Part shown: piece by piece, positions 12,455-21,269 of the stretch
How positions within the stretch are numbered: the first letter of the stretch is position 1
How the letters are laid out: each line of letters starts with the position of its first letter
Assembly: GCF_051020955.1 (NCBI RefSeq)
Contig: NW_027476098.1
Span: 186,001 to 250,000 of the forward strand
From: Megalopta genalis
Lineage: Eukaryota > Arthropoda > Insecta > Hymenoptera > Halictidae
DNA: 64,000 bases
Direction of reading: 5' to 3'
Made by a program: the position numbers and the translations under genes
Notes under the pieces: generated by a model
Databases searched by the model: none
Seen by the model: the letters and a program-made list of their open reading frames with translations, nothing else
What the model was told of the DNA's origin: nothing

Positions 12455-13374
12455 GAAAGAGAAAGAAATCCATTTGAAATAACGTTCCATTTAATAAAAC
12501 AGATATCATCGAAGCTATTGATATCGATTTCTCGCAGCAGAGGTTCGAGATACTGTTTCTCGTTTGAGGTACTGTCTATTTAGCTGGTTCCGTGTGGTTC
12601 CTAAGGAATCCCTTAGGAGCGAGCCAGGTTCATGTCAGGCAAACTTGGAGCTAAATTCGCGAAACTCGATCCCGCCAGCGAATATTCATTAGGACAGTAT
12701 TAATTATGGTCAGCAAAGTGTTTAACTAATTAGCGCTTGTTCGTATGCGGAACTGGGAAGATGAAATTGTACCGCCAGCGTCGATATCAATTATCCTGCT
12801 GGAGACAGAATTCTTGATAACATCATCGGCATGTAACCGATTTCACGTAACGCGCGGCGCGAAGATGTACCCGAAATTGAGGTGTTCGAGAGCCTGCGTT
12901 GTTCAAGGGAAACTACGTTACACTCTAAAAAGTCTTTATTCCACGTGGAATATCGTTGGATCTGTTGCATCTCAAACGGAGTTTCGTAACAGGACGTCTG
13001 CAAAGAGACGAGCATACGGATTGCTGGATTCCGATGATTATTAACGGTGGAAGGTTTACGGGCGATTTTAATACGGAAGCATAATGAACGGTTTTTTCTC
13101 GTTGCAGCGAATGACGAAAGTAGTGTAGAAAGTAAATTAATTCAACATCTGTCTGCATATTGGATCATTTTTTATTGCGTCAGTAGAAATCGACTTGCAA
13201 ACAAAGGATGAAGAATATATTCAAAAAAATATGACTGAGCTAATTACACTGCGAATTTTCTGCATCCGTGGATTACATTTTCAAACTAATATTAATTTTT
13301 ATATCAATATAGCCATTAATTATATTAGTATTAATATATGCTATATTGATATAAAAATTAATATTATTTTGAGT
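10320..13374. other. Noncoding AT-rich region
   Basis: No convincing gene. It holds a G-homopolymer (about 11450-11461) and a purine microsatellite (12392-12468, GAGA/GAAA on the plus strand) that produces a meaningless Arg/Lys/Glu-rich frame. A TTAACCC-like sequence at 11948 lies near a GGGTC...GACCC hairpin at 12004-12019, which may be a worn piggyBac-type MITE end. Two copies of the dispersed 20-bp motif are at 11886-11902 and 12274-12295. The last 150 bp (13220-13370) are strongly AT-rich with short inverted repeats. Confidence 0.5.
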
Positions 13375-13388
13375 AGTAGTATATTACT
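13375..13388. repeat. Target site duplication (left copy)
   Basis: AGTAGTATATTACT, identical to 19474-19487, next to the A tail of the retrotransposon. Confidence 0.9.
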
Positions 13389-13399
13389 TTTTTTTTTTT

Positions 13400-13773
13400 G
13401 TTTAACGTGGGGGAAATCTGCTGGTCAGACACCCCCGTCCCGAAGGGCGGGGGTAGTGCGGGGTTCGACCCGCTAAAACCCCCACGGCGGCCTAGGGCGC
13501 TGGCGAGTAGCGGGGGAGCCACGGGAACTCTCAAAGAACACAACCGCGGCTCCCCCTCGCCTGGCCGGCCACCAGGATGGAACGGCGGTGGCCGGCCGCG
13601 TCCCGGGGGGAGATTAATCCTCCCCCCATAAATCATCTTGATTCGGCGGTGCGGGGGACCGCACCCCACACCGCCTCGTCACGACGGCCGCACCGGCGGC
13701 CGTCGGGGGCGACGACAAGTTGTCGTCGCCCCCACTCCTGATAGGACATCCTCGGTTGGCGGGCGGCGGGTAA
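13400..13773 (-). other. 3' UTR of the intact retrotransposon
   Basis: A GC-rich noncoding stretch between the ORF2 stop and the A tail. It contains two abutting perfect hairpins (13683-13704 and 13705-13733) and further GC palindromic pieces. In non-LTR elements the 3' UTR is usually what the element's own reverse transcriptase recognises, so these structures are candidates for that role (inference). Confidence 0.8.
13683..13733 (-). promoter_or_regulatory. Tandem perfect hairpins in the 3' UTR
   Basis: Hairpin A at 13683-13704 has a 9-bp stem (GACGGCCGC) with loop ACCG. Hairpin B at 13705-13733 has a 14-bp inverted repeat (GGGGGCGACGACAA) around a single central G. The two abut with no spacer, so they could stack coaxially in the RNA. 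A role as the RT recognition element is inferred. Confidence 0.6.
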
Positions 13774-16700
13774 TTAAACCAGCATGATCTGGTACACCCG
13801 CCGCCCGCCTATTATCAGCTGCTCGGGGGGGGGGGGCTCTAGGCGTGGGCGCACACGCCGCACCCCCCGCTCGCGGCGACCCCGCTCGGCAGCCTCCTTC
13901 TGCAACATTACCTGTTCGCAGAAGGCTATGGCTGCCGCCCATTTTGTCGGGCTCTCCAGCATGGCCCCAACTAAGCTGGAGAGAGCGAGGTCGCGACCAA
14001 CTTCCCTACTTAGGACTCGGCGCAGCACTGAAAAGGCGGGGCACACCTCCAGTGTATGCTGCGCCGAGTCCTCCTCCGCGCCACAGTGGTGGCACACCGT
14101 CGTCGCTTCCCGACCGATGCGACACAGGTAGACACCGAAGCAGCCATGCCCGGTGAATACCTGCGTCGCACGGTAGGAGAGCCTGCCAAACCGCCTCTCC
14201 CGCCACGAGGTGAAGTGCGGCAGGAGAGCCCCGGGGACGCGCTCGGCGGCATGGGAGCAAAGCTCCGCATGCCATCTGGCGAGCGCTAGTCCCCGGGCCT
14301 GGAGCTCGAAGCCCCCGACCGCCTCCTGCTCCGGCGGGTCCCCCCGAGCCCGGCCAGCGATGCATATGCGCCTATAGACATAGGCGCGCATCGCCGCCTG
14401 CAGCTCGAAGGGAATTTCTCCCGCCAGAGCAAGCGCCGCCACGGTAGACGTGGTGCGGTAACCCCTTACGAGGCGAAGGGCCATTTGCCTCTGAATCCGG
14501 CGCAACAACAATGTGTTGCGCCGGGTTGCCCTCACGGACGGCGCCCAAATCGGGGCGCCGTATAATGCCATGGACCGCACCACGCCTAGGTATAGGCGAC
14601 GCACCATATCGCCCGGTCCCCCGATATTGGGCAACAGGCGGCCTAACGCGGCCGCCGCCCTCTCAACTCGGGGGACGAGACGGCCGAAGTGTGCTCCGAA
14701 CCTCCAGTGGCTGTCGAGGATCAGTCCGAGATACTTGATCTCGGACTTCACCTCGACGCAGGCTTCTCCAACCCAGATCCACGATCTGGCCCGTGGCCGA
14801 GACCAAGGCCGTCCAAACCAGACGGCCTCGGCCTTCTCCGGGGCCACCTTCAGCCCCAGATCGTAGATCCTCGCGACGACGGCTGCCACCGCAGCCTCCG
14901 CTCGTCGGATGGTCCTCTCGAAGGTGTCCCCGACGGCGACCACTAATGTGTCGTCTGCATAGCAGACGAGAGTGGCACCGTCGGGCAGGGGGGCCTTCAG
15001 GACTGCGTTATATCCCAGGTCCCACAGGAGTGGTCCTAACACGGACCCCTGCGGGACCCCGCAGTCCACTTCCCTCCGTATCGTCCCATACCGGCCCGGG
15101 TATTCCACCCACCTGCCCCGCAGGTAGGCCCCGATCACCCGCCTCAGATAGGGAGGCACCTGGTGTTCAACCAGGGCCTCCCTAATGGCGGACCAGGGCA
15201 GGGTGTTAAATGCATTGACGATGTCGATCGACACCGCCACGCACACCCCGCCCCGTGCCACGGCATTGTCCGAGAGGGACTTTAGACGGTCAATTGCATC
15301 GACCGTCGATCGCCCCTCCCGGAAGCCGAACTGGCAGTCCGCCAGATCGGGGCCAACGCGGGACAGGTGCCTGGCGAGGCGGGCAGCAATGATCTTTTCA
15401 AAGATCTTGCCCACCTCGTCCAGGAGGCAAATGGGCCGGTACGCGGAGGGAGAATCCGCAGGCCTCCCATCCTTCCTTAAGAGGACCATCCGACTTCCCC
15501 TCCAGAGGTCCGGGAACACCCCGGACCTCAGGAGCCCGGAGTAGAGGCCTCTCAGCCTCTCGCCCAGGACGCTCATGGCAAGCAGCCAGACCCGGCCGGG
15601 GATGCCGTCCGGCCCCGGGGCAGTATTCTTGCCCCGAAGCCATTTGACTACCCCGGCCATTTCCTCCGGCGCGACCTCCAGATCCGGGGACCACTCATGT
15701 CCCTCTAGCTGAGGGACGGGCCGGGACGCCTCCCCGCTGACGGGGAATAGCGCGTCCACGACCCGTCCGAGCATCCCCGGATCCAGGCTCTCCGTCACAG
15801 GGGGCGCCCAGGGACGCAATCGTCCCATCGCCATTTTGTATGGGCGCCCCCATGGGTCTCGGTTAATAGTGCCGAGAAGGTCGCGCCAGGCCTGGCTCTT
15901 TGCCTGCCTGATGGCCAGCTGCAGGGCGACCACCTTCTCTCTGTATCGCCCATACAGCTGGATAGCCAGCTCCACGTCGGAACGTCGTCGTCGACGGGCG
16001 CGGGCGCACTGGCGTCGCGCGCGAACGCACTCTGTGCGCAAATCCGCTATCGCGCGCGACCACCAGTACACCGCCTTCCTCGGGAAAACCCTGGCCCAGG
16101 GCATGGCGACGTCGCAAATGGACGTCTTTGCGCCCCGGAACCAATGGGCCTCCCTTGTCCCGTCGACTGGCCCGGCCGGTGTTGCCGGCCAGGCCACGAC
16201 GTGGGCTGCCGCCATCAGAGCGTCCTGGTCGAGGCGCTTTAGCGCCCACCGCGGCTGAGGTGATCCCTCATCAGCGGGGCGACGTCGGGGTGTCGATGGG
16301 GCGGCGGAAAGGCCGAGAACAATGTACCTGTGGTCTGATAGTGTCTCGACCTCCTCCGCCACCCTCCACCCCGTAATACGGCGCGCGGCGGGGGGCGTTG
16401 CCCATGAAAGGTCAACGATGGACCCCCCATTGTGCCGCACGCACGTATGGACCGAGCCCGTGTTTAAAAGACGGAGCTCGAGTCCCGCCGCCCAATCAAG
16501 CACCTCCCGGCCCCTCGGGTTTGTCCTGGGGGAACCCCAAGCCGGCGACTTGGCGTTGAAGTCCCCCAGGACCAGCACCGGACGGGGCTGGCAGCGGGAG
16601 ACGCATCTCCCCACCCCGTCCAGATACTGCTCGAACTCCTCGAGGGACCACCTTGGAGGTGCGTAGATCGCCACAACCGCGGTGCCGCCCCAGTCAACGG

Positions 16701-16938
16701 CCAGGTATCCCCGGCCGCGCTCGATAACGGAGCACGCCGGGGACCCCGGCCGGCCTGCCCATATTATAACGGCGGAGCCGCTCAGGTCCCCCATCCAATG
16801 TGGATGGTCGGGAATCCTGTACGGCTCCGCCGCTACGGCCAACCCGGCACCCCGCTCGGCCAGGAATTGCACCAGAAGGTCCTGTGCCCTGGCCAAGCGG
16901 TTCAGGTTGGCCTGTATTATAGGGCCCTTGGGCCCCAT
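13774..16938 (-). CDS. ORF2: APE endonuclease / reverse transcriptase / C-terminal zinc knuckle polyprotein
   Basis: This 1054-aa protein cuts target DNA and reverse transcribes element RNA at the nick. The N-terminal AP-like endonuclease occupies about residues 1-225, with IIQANLN, GDFNAK and the catalytic SDHRYI. Reverse transcriptase follows (about 390-700): SAYRPICLLD, GFREGRSTVDAI, SIDIVNAFNTL (motif A Asp), CGVPQGSVLGPLLW and the catalytic CYADDTLV (plus-strand 14950-14961). Near the C-terminus CHHCGAEEDSAQHTLEVC fits CX2CX8HX4C. The start is fixed by the TAATG overlap with ORF1 at 16938. The frame is uninterrupted and all key residues are present, so activity is plausible. The plan is that of R1-clade LINEs (R1, TRAS, SART, Waldo); the precise family is undetermined. 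Confidence 0.95.
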   Translation of the reverse strand: MGPKGPIIQANLNRLARAQDLLVQFLAERGAGLAVAAEPYRIPDHPHWMGDLSGSAVIIWAGRPGSPACSVIERGRGYLAVDWGGTAVVAIYAPPRWSLEEFEQYLDGVGRCVSRCQPRPVLVLGDFNAKSPAWGSPRTNPRGREVLDWAAGLELRLLNTGSVHTCVRHNGGSIVDLSWATPPAARRITGWRVAEEVETLSDHRYIVLGLSAAPSTPRRRPADEGSPQPRWALKRLDQDALMAAAHVVAWPATPAGPVDGTREAHWFRGAKTSICDVAMPWARVFPRKAVYWWSRAIADLRTECVRARRQCARARRRRRSDVELAIQLYGRYREKVVALQLAIRQAKSQAWRDLLGTINRDPWGRPYKMAMGRLRPWAPPVTESLDPGMLGRVVDALFPVSGEASRPVPQLEGHEWSPDLEVAPEEMAGVVKWLRGKNTAPGPDGIPGRVWLLAMSVLGERLRGLYSGLLRSGVFPDLWRGSRMVLLRKDGRPADSPSAYRPICLLDEVGKIFEKIIAARLARHLSRVGPDLADCQFGFREGRSTVDAIDRLKSLSDNAVARGGVCVAVSIDIVNAFNTLPWSAIREALVEHQVPPYLRRVIGAYLRGRWVEYPGRYGTIRREVDCGVPQGSVLGPLLWDLGYNAVLKAPLPDGATLVCYADDTLVVAVGDTFERTIRRAEAAVAAVVARIYDLGLKVAPEKAEAVWFGRPWSRPRARSWIWVGEACVEVKSEIKYLGLILDSHWRFGAHFGRLVPRVERAAAALGRLLPNIGGPGDMVRRLYLGVVRSMALYGAPIWAPSVRATRRNTLLLRRIQRQMALRLVRGYRTTSTVAALALAGEIPFELQAAMRAYVYRRICIAGRARGDPPEQEAVGGFELQARGLALARWHAELCSHAAERVPGALLPHFTSWRERRFGRLSYRATQVFTGHGCFGVYLCRIGREATTVCHHCGAEEDSAQHTLEVCPAFSVLRRVLSREVGRDLALSSLVGAMLESPTKWAAAIAFCEQVMLQKEAAERGRRERGVRRVRPRLEPPPPEQLIIGGRRVYQIMLV

Positions 16939-16940
16939 TA
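16936..16940 (-). promoter_or_regulatory. UAAUG stop-start overlap between ORF1 and ORF2
   Basis: The ORF1 stop TAA (16940-16938) and the ORF2 ATG (16938-16936) share one base. The same TAATG is preserved at 1431-1427 in copy 1. A UAAUG junction is known to couple translation of the two ORFs in the related SART1 element. Confidence 0.8.
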
Positions 16941-19103
16941 TGGGCAGGCCTCTACATCCATCGCCGCCGCGGGAGCGGTGGCGTCTGGGGCCTCTTTGGC
17001 CCCATCCGCCCCCGCGGGCGCGATGGTGACACCTTTTGGTGCCACCTTCGGCTTAGTTGCCACGGTGGCCGCCGCCTTGGCCACCGCGATTTTCCTCCCC
17101 TTGCTTCCCCTGCCGCGTTTCGCGCTGGCAGGGCACGCCCGGCTACCGAGGCGGTGGCCGGCCGGCTTGCCTGCTCCCGCACAGAGCGGGCAGTTAGGCT
17201 TCGCCATGCAGCCAGCCACCTTGTGGTCCAGACTGCCGCATCCGAAGCAGCATTCGGACCGGTCCTCGGCCGCAGTGCATCGCTGCCTAGTGTGGTCTAG
17301 GCCAAGGCAGCGATAGCACTGCAGGGGCCGGGCGCTGAGTGCCTCGACCGTCGCCTGGGTCCAGCCCACAGTAAGCCTTCCCGCAACCGCAACTTTGCGT
17401 GCAGCCGCAGTAGGGCACTGGACCCAAAGGGTGCCAAGTCCCGAGGGGGAAGACCGGATTTCGCCGGTCCTCACCTCCCCCTCGTCGCACCCTCCCACAC
17501 GGGCAACTGCCGCGGCAACCTCAGCCGGCGTGGTCGAATCGACCAGGCCGCGCACCCTAAGGTCGGTCTTCTTTACCGGGCGCGCGACCTTCACGCCGGT
17601 GCCTGCCAGCGCTTCGGCCACTTTCGTGGCAAGGGCGGTGGCTTTGGCATCCCCGTCGGCGCCGGGGATCTCCAAAATTAGAGCCCCCGTCACCGCCCTC
17701 CTCGGCTTCATCGAGACAATGCCAATCTCTGCCAGGTCAACTTTTGACCTGGCAGTGGCCATTGCCTCGGCATACGTCATAGCCCCGCCGGCCGGTACCG
17801 TTATCGTGACGGCAGCCGTGCGGGGCGGACGCGGCGGCAGGGGAGCCCTCTTGGGGGCAGCCGGTGCCACCCGTTTCGCCGCCCTCCCAGTCGAAGAGGC
17901 CTTGGCAGCCGCCGCAGGTTTAACTGCGGCAGCCGCCTTTTTGGCCTTTCGGCCAACAACCTTCGACCACACCTCAGTTGGAGGTGCGGTGGAGGGCGGC
18001 GCAACAGCAGAGGCAGCCCTCTGCTGTGGGGGCTGCATCTGTGCCGCCTTAGCGGCCGCAGCCCCTCCTCTATTGCCACCCTTTTTCCCCCCTTTCCTGT
18101 CTATCGACAGGCTGGGGGTGGATGGCACGGGTGGCACCGACCGCGGATCCTGCACCCGCGGGATCAGCTCCCTCCTGAACGATGCCAGCTTGGCATCGAT
18201 CAGGGAGCCGATCTGTGCCAGCAAATTTGCTGGCACCGCTGCGGACGCCGGCAAGGGCTTCCCTCGCCCAGGGCGTTGGGGCCCTCGGGCGCCGGCGCTC
18301 AGCAGCGGCCCTGTGCCCCCCTCAGGGGCCGGCGGCGGAGGCATCTCGGCTGCTGCCGGCCTCGTTTCCACCGCCTGACGGAGTCGGGCCACCTCGGTCC
18401 GCAACTCCGCCATCTGCTCCCTAAGGAGAGCGTTTTCCGCTTCTAACAGCCGGGTGGCGTCGGAAGCTGACCTCATTGTCAGCTCCGCAACGCCCGCCCG
18501 GCTGTTCAGGGCCGCCGCTTGCAGGATCCGCACCGTGGCTGGCCGCAACTCCCTTGTCGCATTAGAGATCTTGGCCACTTCGGCCAGGCTCTCCATTATC
18601 GACGCCGCTATCTCCTGCGTCGGACGGCTGCGAAGATTCGCAGCGATTTCCACCTCGTCCGGAAGCGGGTCGACCGATCTCCGGGGCTGCGGCCCCGGGG
18701 CCACCGGGTCAAAAATTGCCGCGATGAGGCCCCTGTTGGCCTCCGTCAGCTTACGTTTCGCCTCATAGAGGCCAACGTACTGACCAGTAGTCGGCGGTCT
18801 TCCCCTCTTCCTCCCTGTTGAGGAGCCAGGGGCGCTCTGCGAAGAGCGGTGAGAGGAGACCGAGTGGTCGGACTCCTCTCCCCCATCACACTCGCCAAGG
18901 TCCACAGCGGACCTCTCTCTGCCGCGTGTTGCGGGAAGTTCCCGCAACACCGACCCATCCATGCGCTCGAGGCGCACGCTAGCCACGCGCGCCTCCTCCT
19001 CCCTCTCTTTTCCCCCCTCCCCGGTTTTTTTAATTTGTGAACAATCCATAGTTGATCCCACGAGAATGGTCGGAAAAGAGGTCACCCCGGGTAGAGCCGC
19101 CAT
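16938..19103 (-). CDS. ORF1: Gag-like RNA-binding protein with three zinc knuckles
   Basis: A 721-aa protein starting at ATG 19103-19101 (MAALPGVTSFPTILVG). It should coat element RNA and bring it to chromatin. Residues ~1-120 are charged and low in structure. A coiled-coil-like stretch with a regular Leu/Glu pattern (ATRLLEAENALLREQM onward) lies near residue 210. A long Ala/Pro/Lys-rich linker follows. An RRM-like segment (GGAMTYAEAMATARSKVDL to VRVRGLVDS-like sequence) precedes three Cys/His clusters at about 590-655: CYRCLGLDHTRQRC, CFGCGSLDHKVAGC, then CX2CX8HX6C. Such triple knuckles are typical of R1-clade ORF1. The stop TAA shares its last A with the ORF2 ATG. The start codon sits at the base of a perfect hairpin (19085-19111). 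Confidence 0.92.
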   Translation of the reverse strand: MAALPGVTSFPTILVGSTMDCSQIKKTGEGGKEREEEARVASVRLERMDGSVLRELPATRGRERSAVDLGECDGGEESDHSVSSHRSSQSAPGSSTGRKRGRPPTTGQYVGLYEAKRKLTEANRGLIAAIFDPVAPGPQPRRSVDPLPDEVEIAANLRSRPTQEIAASIMESLAEVAKISNATRELRPATVRILQAAALNSRAGVAELTMRSASDATRLLEAENALLREQMAELRTEVARLRQAVETRPAAAEMPPPPAPEGGTGPLLSAGARGPQRPGRGKPLPASAAVPANLLAQIGSLIDAKLASFRRELIPRVQDPRSVPPVPSTPSLSIDRKGGKKGGNRGGAAAAKAAQMQPPQQRAASAVAPPSTAPPTEVWSKVVGRKAKKAAAAVKPAAAAKASSTGRAAKRVAPAAPKRAPLPPRPPRTAAVTITVPAGGAMTYAEAMATARSKVDLAEIGIVSMKPRRAVTGALILEIPGADGDAKATALATKVAEALAGTGVKVARPVKKTDLRVRGLVDSTTPAEVAAAVARVGGCDEGEVRTGEIRSSPSGLGTLWVQCPTAAARKVAVAGRLTVGWTQATVEALSARPLQCYRCLGLDHTRQRCTAAEDRSECCFGCGSLDHKVAGCMAKPNCPLCAGAGKPAGHRLGSRACPASAKRGRGSKGRKIAVAKAAATVATKPKVAPKGVTIAPAGADGAKEAPDATAPAAAMDVEACP

Positions 19104-19111
19104 ACCCGGGG
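19085..19111 (-). promoter_or_regulatory. Hairpin enclosing the ORF1 start codon
   Basis: A perfect 9-bp stem, CCCCGGGTA / TACCCGGGG, encloses a 9-nt loop; the A of the ORF1 AUG closes the stem and UG open the loop. A stem this GC-rich at the AUG could slow or position ribosomes (inference). Confidence 0.55.
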
Positions 19112-19473
19112 AAGGCTAATACGCCCGGGAGGTCGCCAGGTACCCCGGGGTTGTCCGCTAAAGATTGGTGCACCCACCAACCATAGCTGGCGCTTACTCC
19201 AACTACGCCCTCTTCACCGCGCAACGCTGCTTGGGGCTAGGGATTTTTTAGAGAGGTTGTCATCCTCGCGGTCCGGCCGGTTAAGGCAAGACCCCCGTTC
19301 CTGTAAAACATGACCACAGGTTTACGGTATGTGTCCGACTTTAGTTGGCCCCTCACCTCAAGCCACTCCGGCTAGGTAGAACCTGCCAGGGAGTAAAATC
19401 CCCGCCGGCACAGCCTTGAGGATCATTAGGGCACGAAGCCCCCCCGCCACGACAAGGTAGCGGACACGGGGGG
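19104..19473 (-). other. 5' UTR of the intact retrotransposon
   Basis: 370 bp, GC-rich, closely similar to 2020-2363 in copy 1. An open frame runs through part of it but has no ATG in either copy, so I do not call a uORF. R1-clade elements carry internal promoters in this region, but none can be pinpointed here. Confidence 0.75.
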
Positions 19474-19487
19474 AGTAGTATATTACT
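19474..19487. repeat. Target site duplication (right copy)
   Basis: AGTAGTATATTACT, identical to 13375-13388, immediately beside the 5' end of the retrotransposon. Confidence 0.9.
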
Positions 19488-20981
19488 AGTATATTAATAT
19501 AAATACATTATATACTATATATATAAATTTACTCATATATTAATATATACTATTTAATATATAAAAATCTTACTTTATACGTTAAATAGTTATCTAACTT
19601 AAATAGTTAACTAGGAATAGTTAATTAAGTCGGTAAGTGAGCTGTAAATTTTACTCGAACACAAAAGTGCGTTAACAAAGGACAAACGCTTTGGTTTGGG
19701 AACAGCGAGGCAACTAAATGTATTCAACCCCTATACAGAAGTTTCGGGAAGTTTAAATACTTTATAACAGGCTATCGATTAATTCTCTTTCAAATCCATG
19801 TTTCAGTTCACCGTGTTTCGAGAGACACGCCCTTTTAAGAGTAACCAATCCTTTTCAACGGATTGTGTCGAGAGCAATGAAAACTGGAGTGGTTGATCTG
19901 TAGTGTGGTTCCAAAGAGATATCAGCTGCGGAGAAGTGGCAAGCTTCATCAATATACATATTTGAGCATTCGTAGGAGACTCTTTCGCTGCGTTAGAAAC
20001 ATCGAGCATTGCCCGGGAAAAGCTAGGAATTCATCGGAATCATTTCGCCTACTCTCGACTATTCTCACGTCGTATCATTTGTGCCATAAATAACCGGAAA
20101 AATAATAACTGTATAATATATAATTAATAAACAATAAATACAATTAATTATAATAATATAATTATTAATAAATAATATATATACAATTAACTGTATATCA
20201 ATAATAAAACATATTACATTTTCTAATTGCAAAATAAACAAAATAAAACTGTATAAAAATTGAATACATCTCATTCGACAAATATAAATTTAATTGTACC
20301 CGAAAACGAACCAAAGGCACAGCAATTGGTCACCCACCGCACAGTAACCGGTTCCGCTAGCCTCCGAATATTTAAAATAGCGTTTACGTTCGCAAACCGA
20401 TGCGTGAAATATCCGATGGTCAATCACCGTAATCCAATGAAAGCCCGCAGCTTCATCAGCCGGCATTTTAAGCGTCATAGCTACCTCCGTTAAAAAAAAA
20501 AGAATTGACGTAACTCGCTGAGTGTACGGATGATACGGTGGCCGTAGTCTATCCCGTTGAACCGGGTCTGTTCCAAAGCGTCGGCGAGCTTAAAGGTAGC
20601 CGCGCTCTCGGATCGGTCACGTAATTAAAATGGCACATAGACCGAGGTCGGACGAGAAAAGCCAGCGAAAGAAGGCTGGCCGCAGCAGTCCGATAACGAT
20701 ATTCGCATCCGGTTCCGTTCTACCCTCAAAGCAAGTAGGTTGCACCTGGCGGCGAGCATCGACGCGAACGAGCTGGAAGCGGTTCCGCAATGTTTCTCAC
20801 GGCGACCTATCGCGATCATAAGCTGACGCCCTCGGTTGTCGCTACACGTGGGATCAAGTAGGCGCATACACTGTCGTTCATACCTATTTGGATCCTTTTA
20901 ATAAGCTTCGCTTTTTTGCCAGTGTTATTTGAATTTATTATAGAAAAACTGTCGGTTAGGATGTAATGATTTACAGAGACT

Positions 20982-21269
20982 TAGGATTAGCACAGGGAAA
21001 TTCACAGCAACCCGAAAATTGGCATTTTCAGGAGAAATTACTGTAGTTATGACGACTATTCAGCGGTCTTAGCATACTAACCTTGACAATTCAATGTTAA
21101 TTAGTTTATCACTGCTAGATTACTGTAGGATTAGCACAGGGAAATTCACAGCTACCCGAAATTTGGCATTTTCGGGAGAAATTACTGTAGTTATGATTAC
21201 TCTTCAGCGGTCTTAGCATAATAACCTTGTCAATTCGATGTTAATTAGTTCATCACCGCTAGATTACTG
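20982..21269 (+). repeat. Two-copy tandem duplication, 144-bp unit
   Basis: Units 20982-21125 and 21126-21269 both begin TAGGATTAGCACAGGGAAA and both end CTAGATTACTG. They differ by scattered substitutions only, with no net length change. No function is apparent. Confidence 0.85.

Larger units (their letters stand above)
13389..19473 (-). mobile_element. R1-clade-like non-LTR retrotransposon, full length and apparently intact
   Basis: A roughly 6.1-kb GC-rich block is flanked by a perfect 14-bp duplication AGTAGTATATTACT at 13375-13388 and 19474-19487. Reading on the minus strand it has a 5' UTR (19473-19104), ORF1 (721 aa), ORF2 (1054 aa) overlapping ORF1 by one base as TAATG, a ~374-bp 3' UTR and an 11-nt A tail (T-run 13389-13399). 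The long ORFs, clean TSD and A tail indicate a recent insertion by target-primed reverse transcription. It is not in rDNA here. The 14-bp TSD length equals that known for R1, but the family name is not established. Confidence 0.95.

Noticed and set aside
12392..12583. Arg/Glu/Lys-rich frame
   Set aside because: Translation of a purine microsatellite.
16798..18378. Long plus-strand frames opposite retrotransposon ORF1
   Set aside because: Antisense shadows in GC-rich coding DNA; ORF1 on the minus strand carries the zinc knuckles and defined start.
19030..19224. 64-codon upstream ORF before retrotransposon ORF1
   Set aside because: It begins with TTG and has no ATG; the matching frame in copy 1 begins with GTG. 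Similarity between copies only reflects UTR homology.
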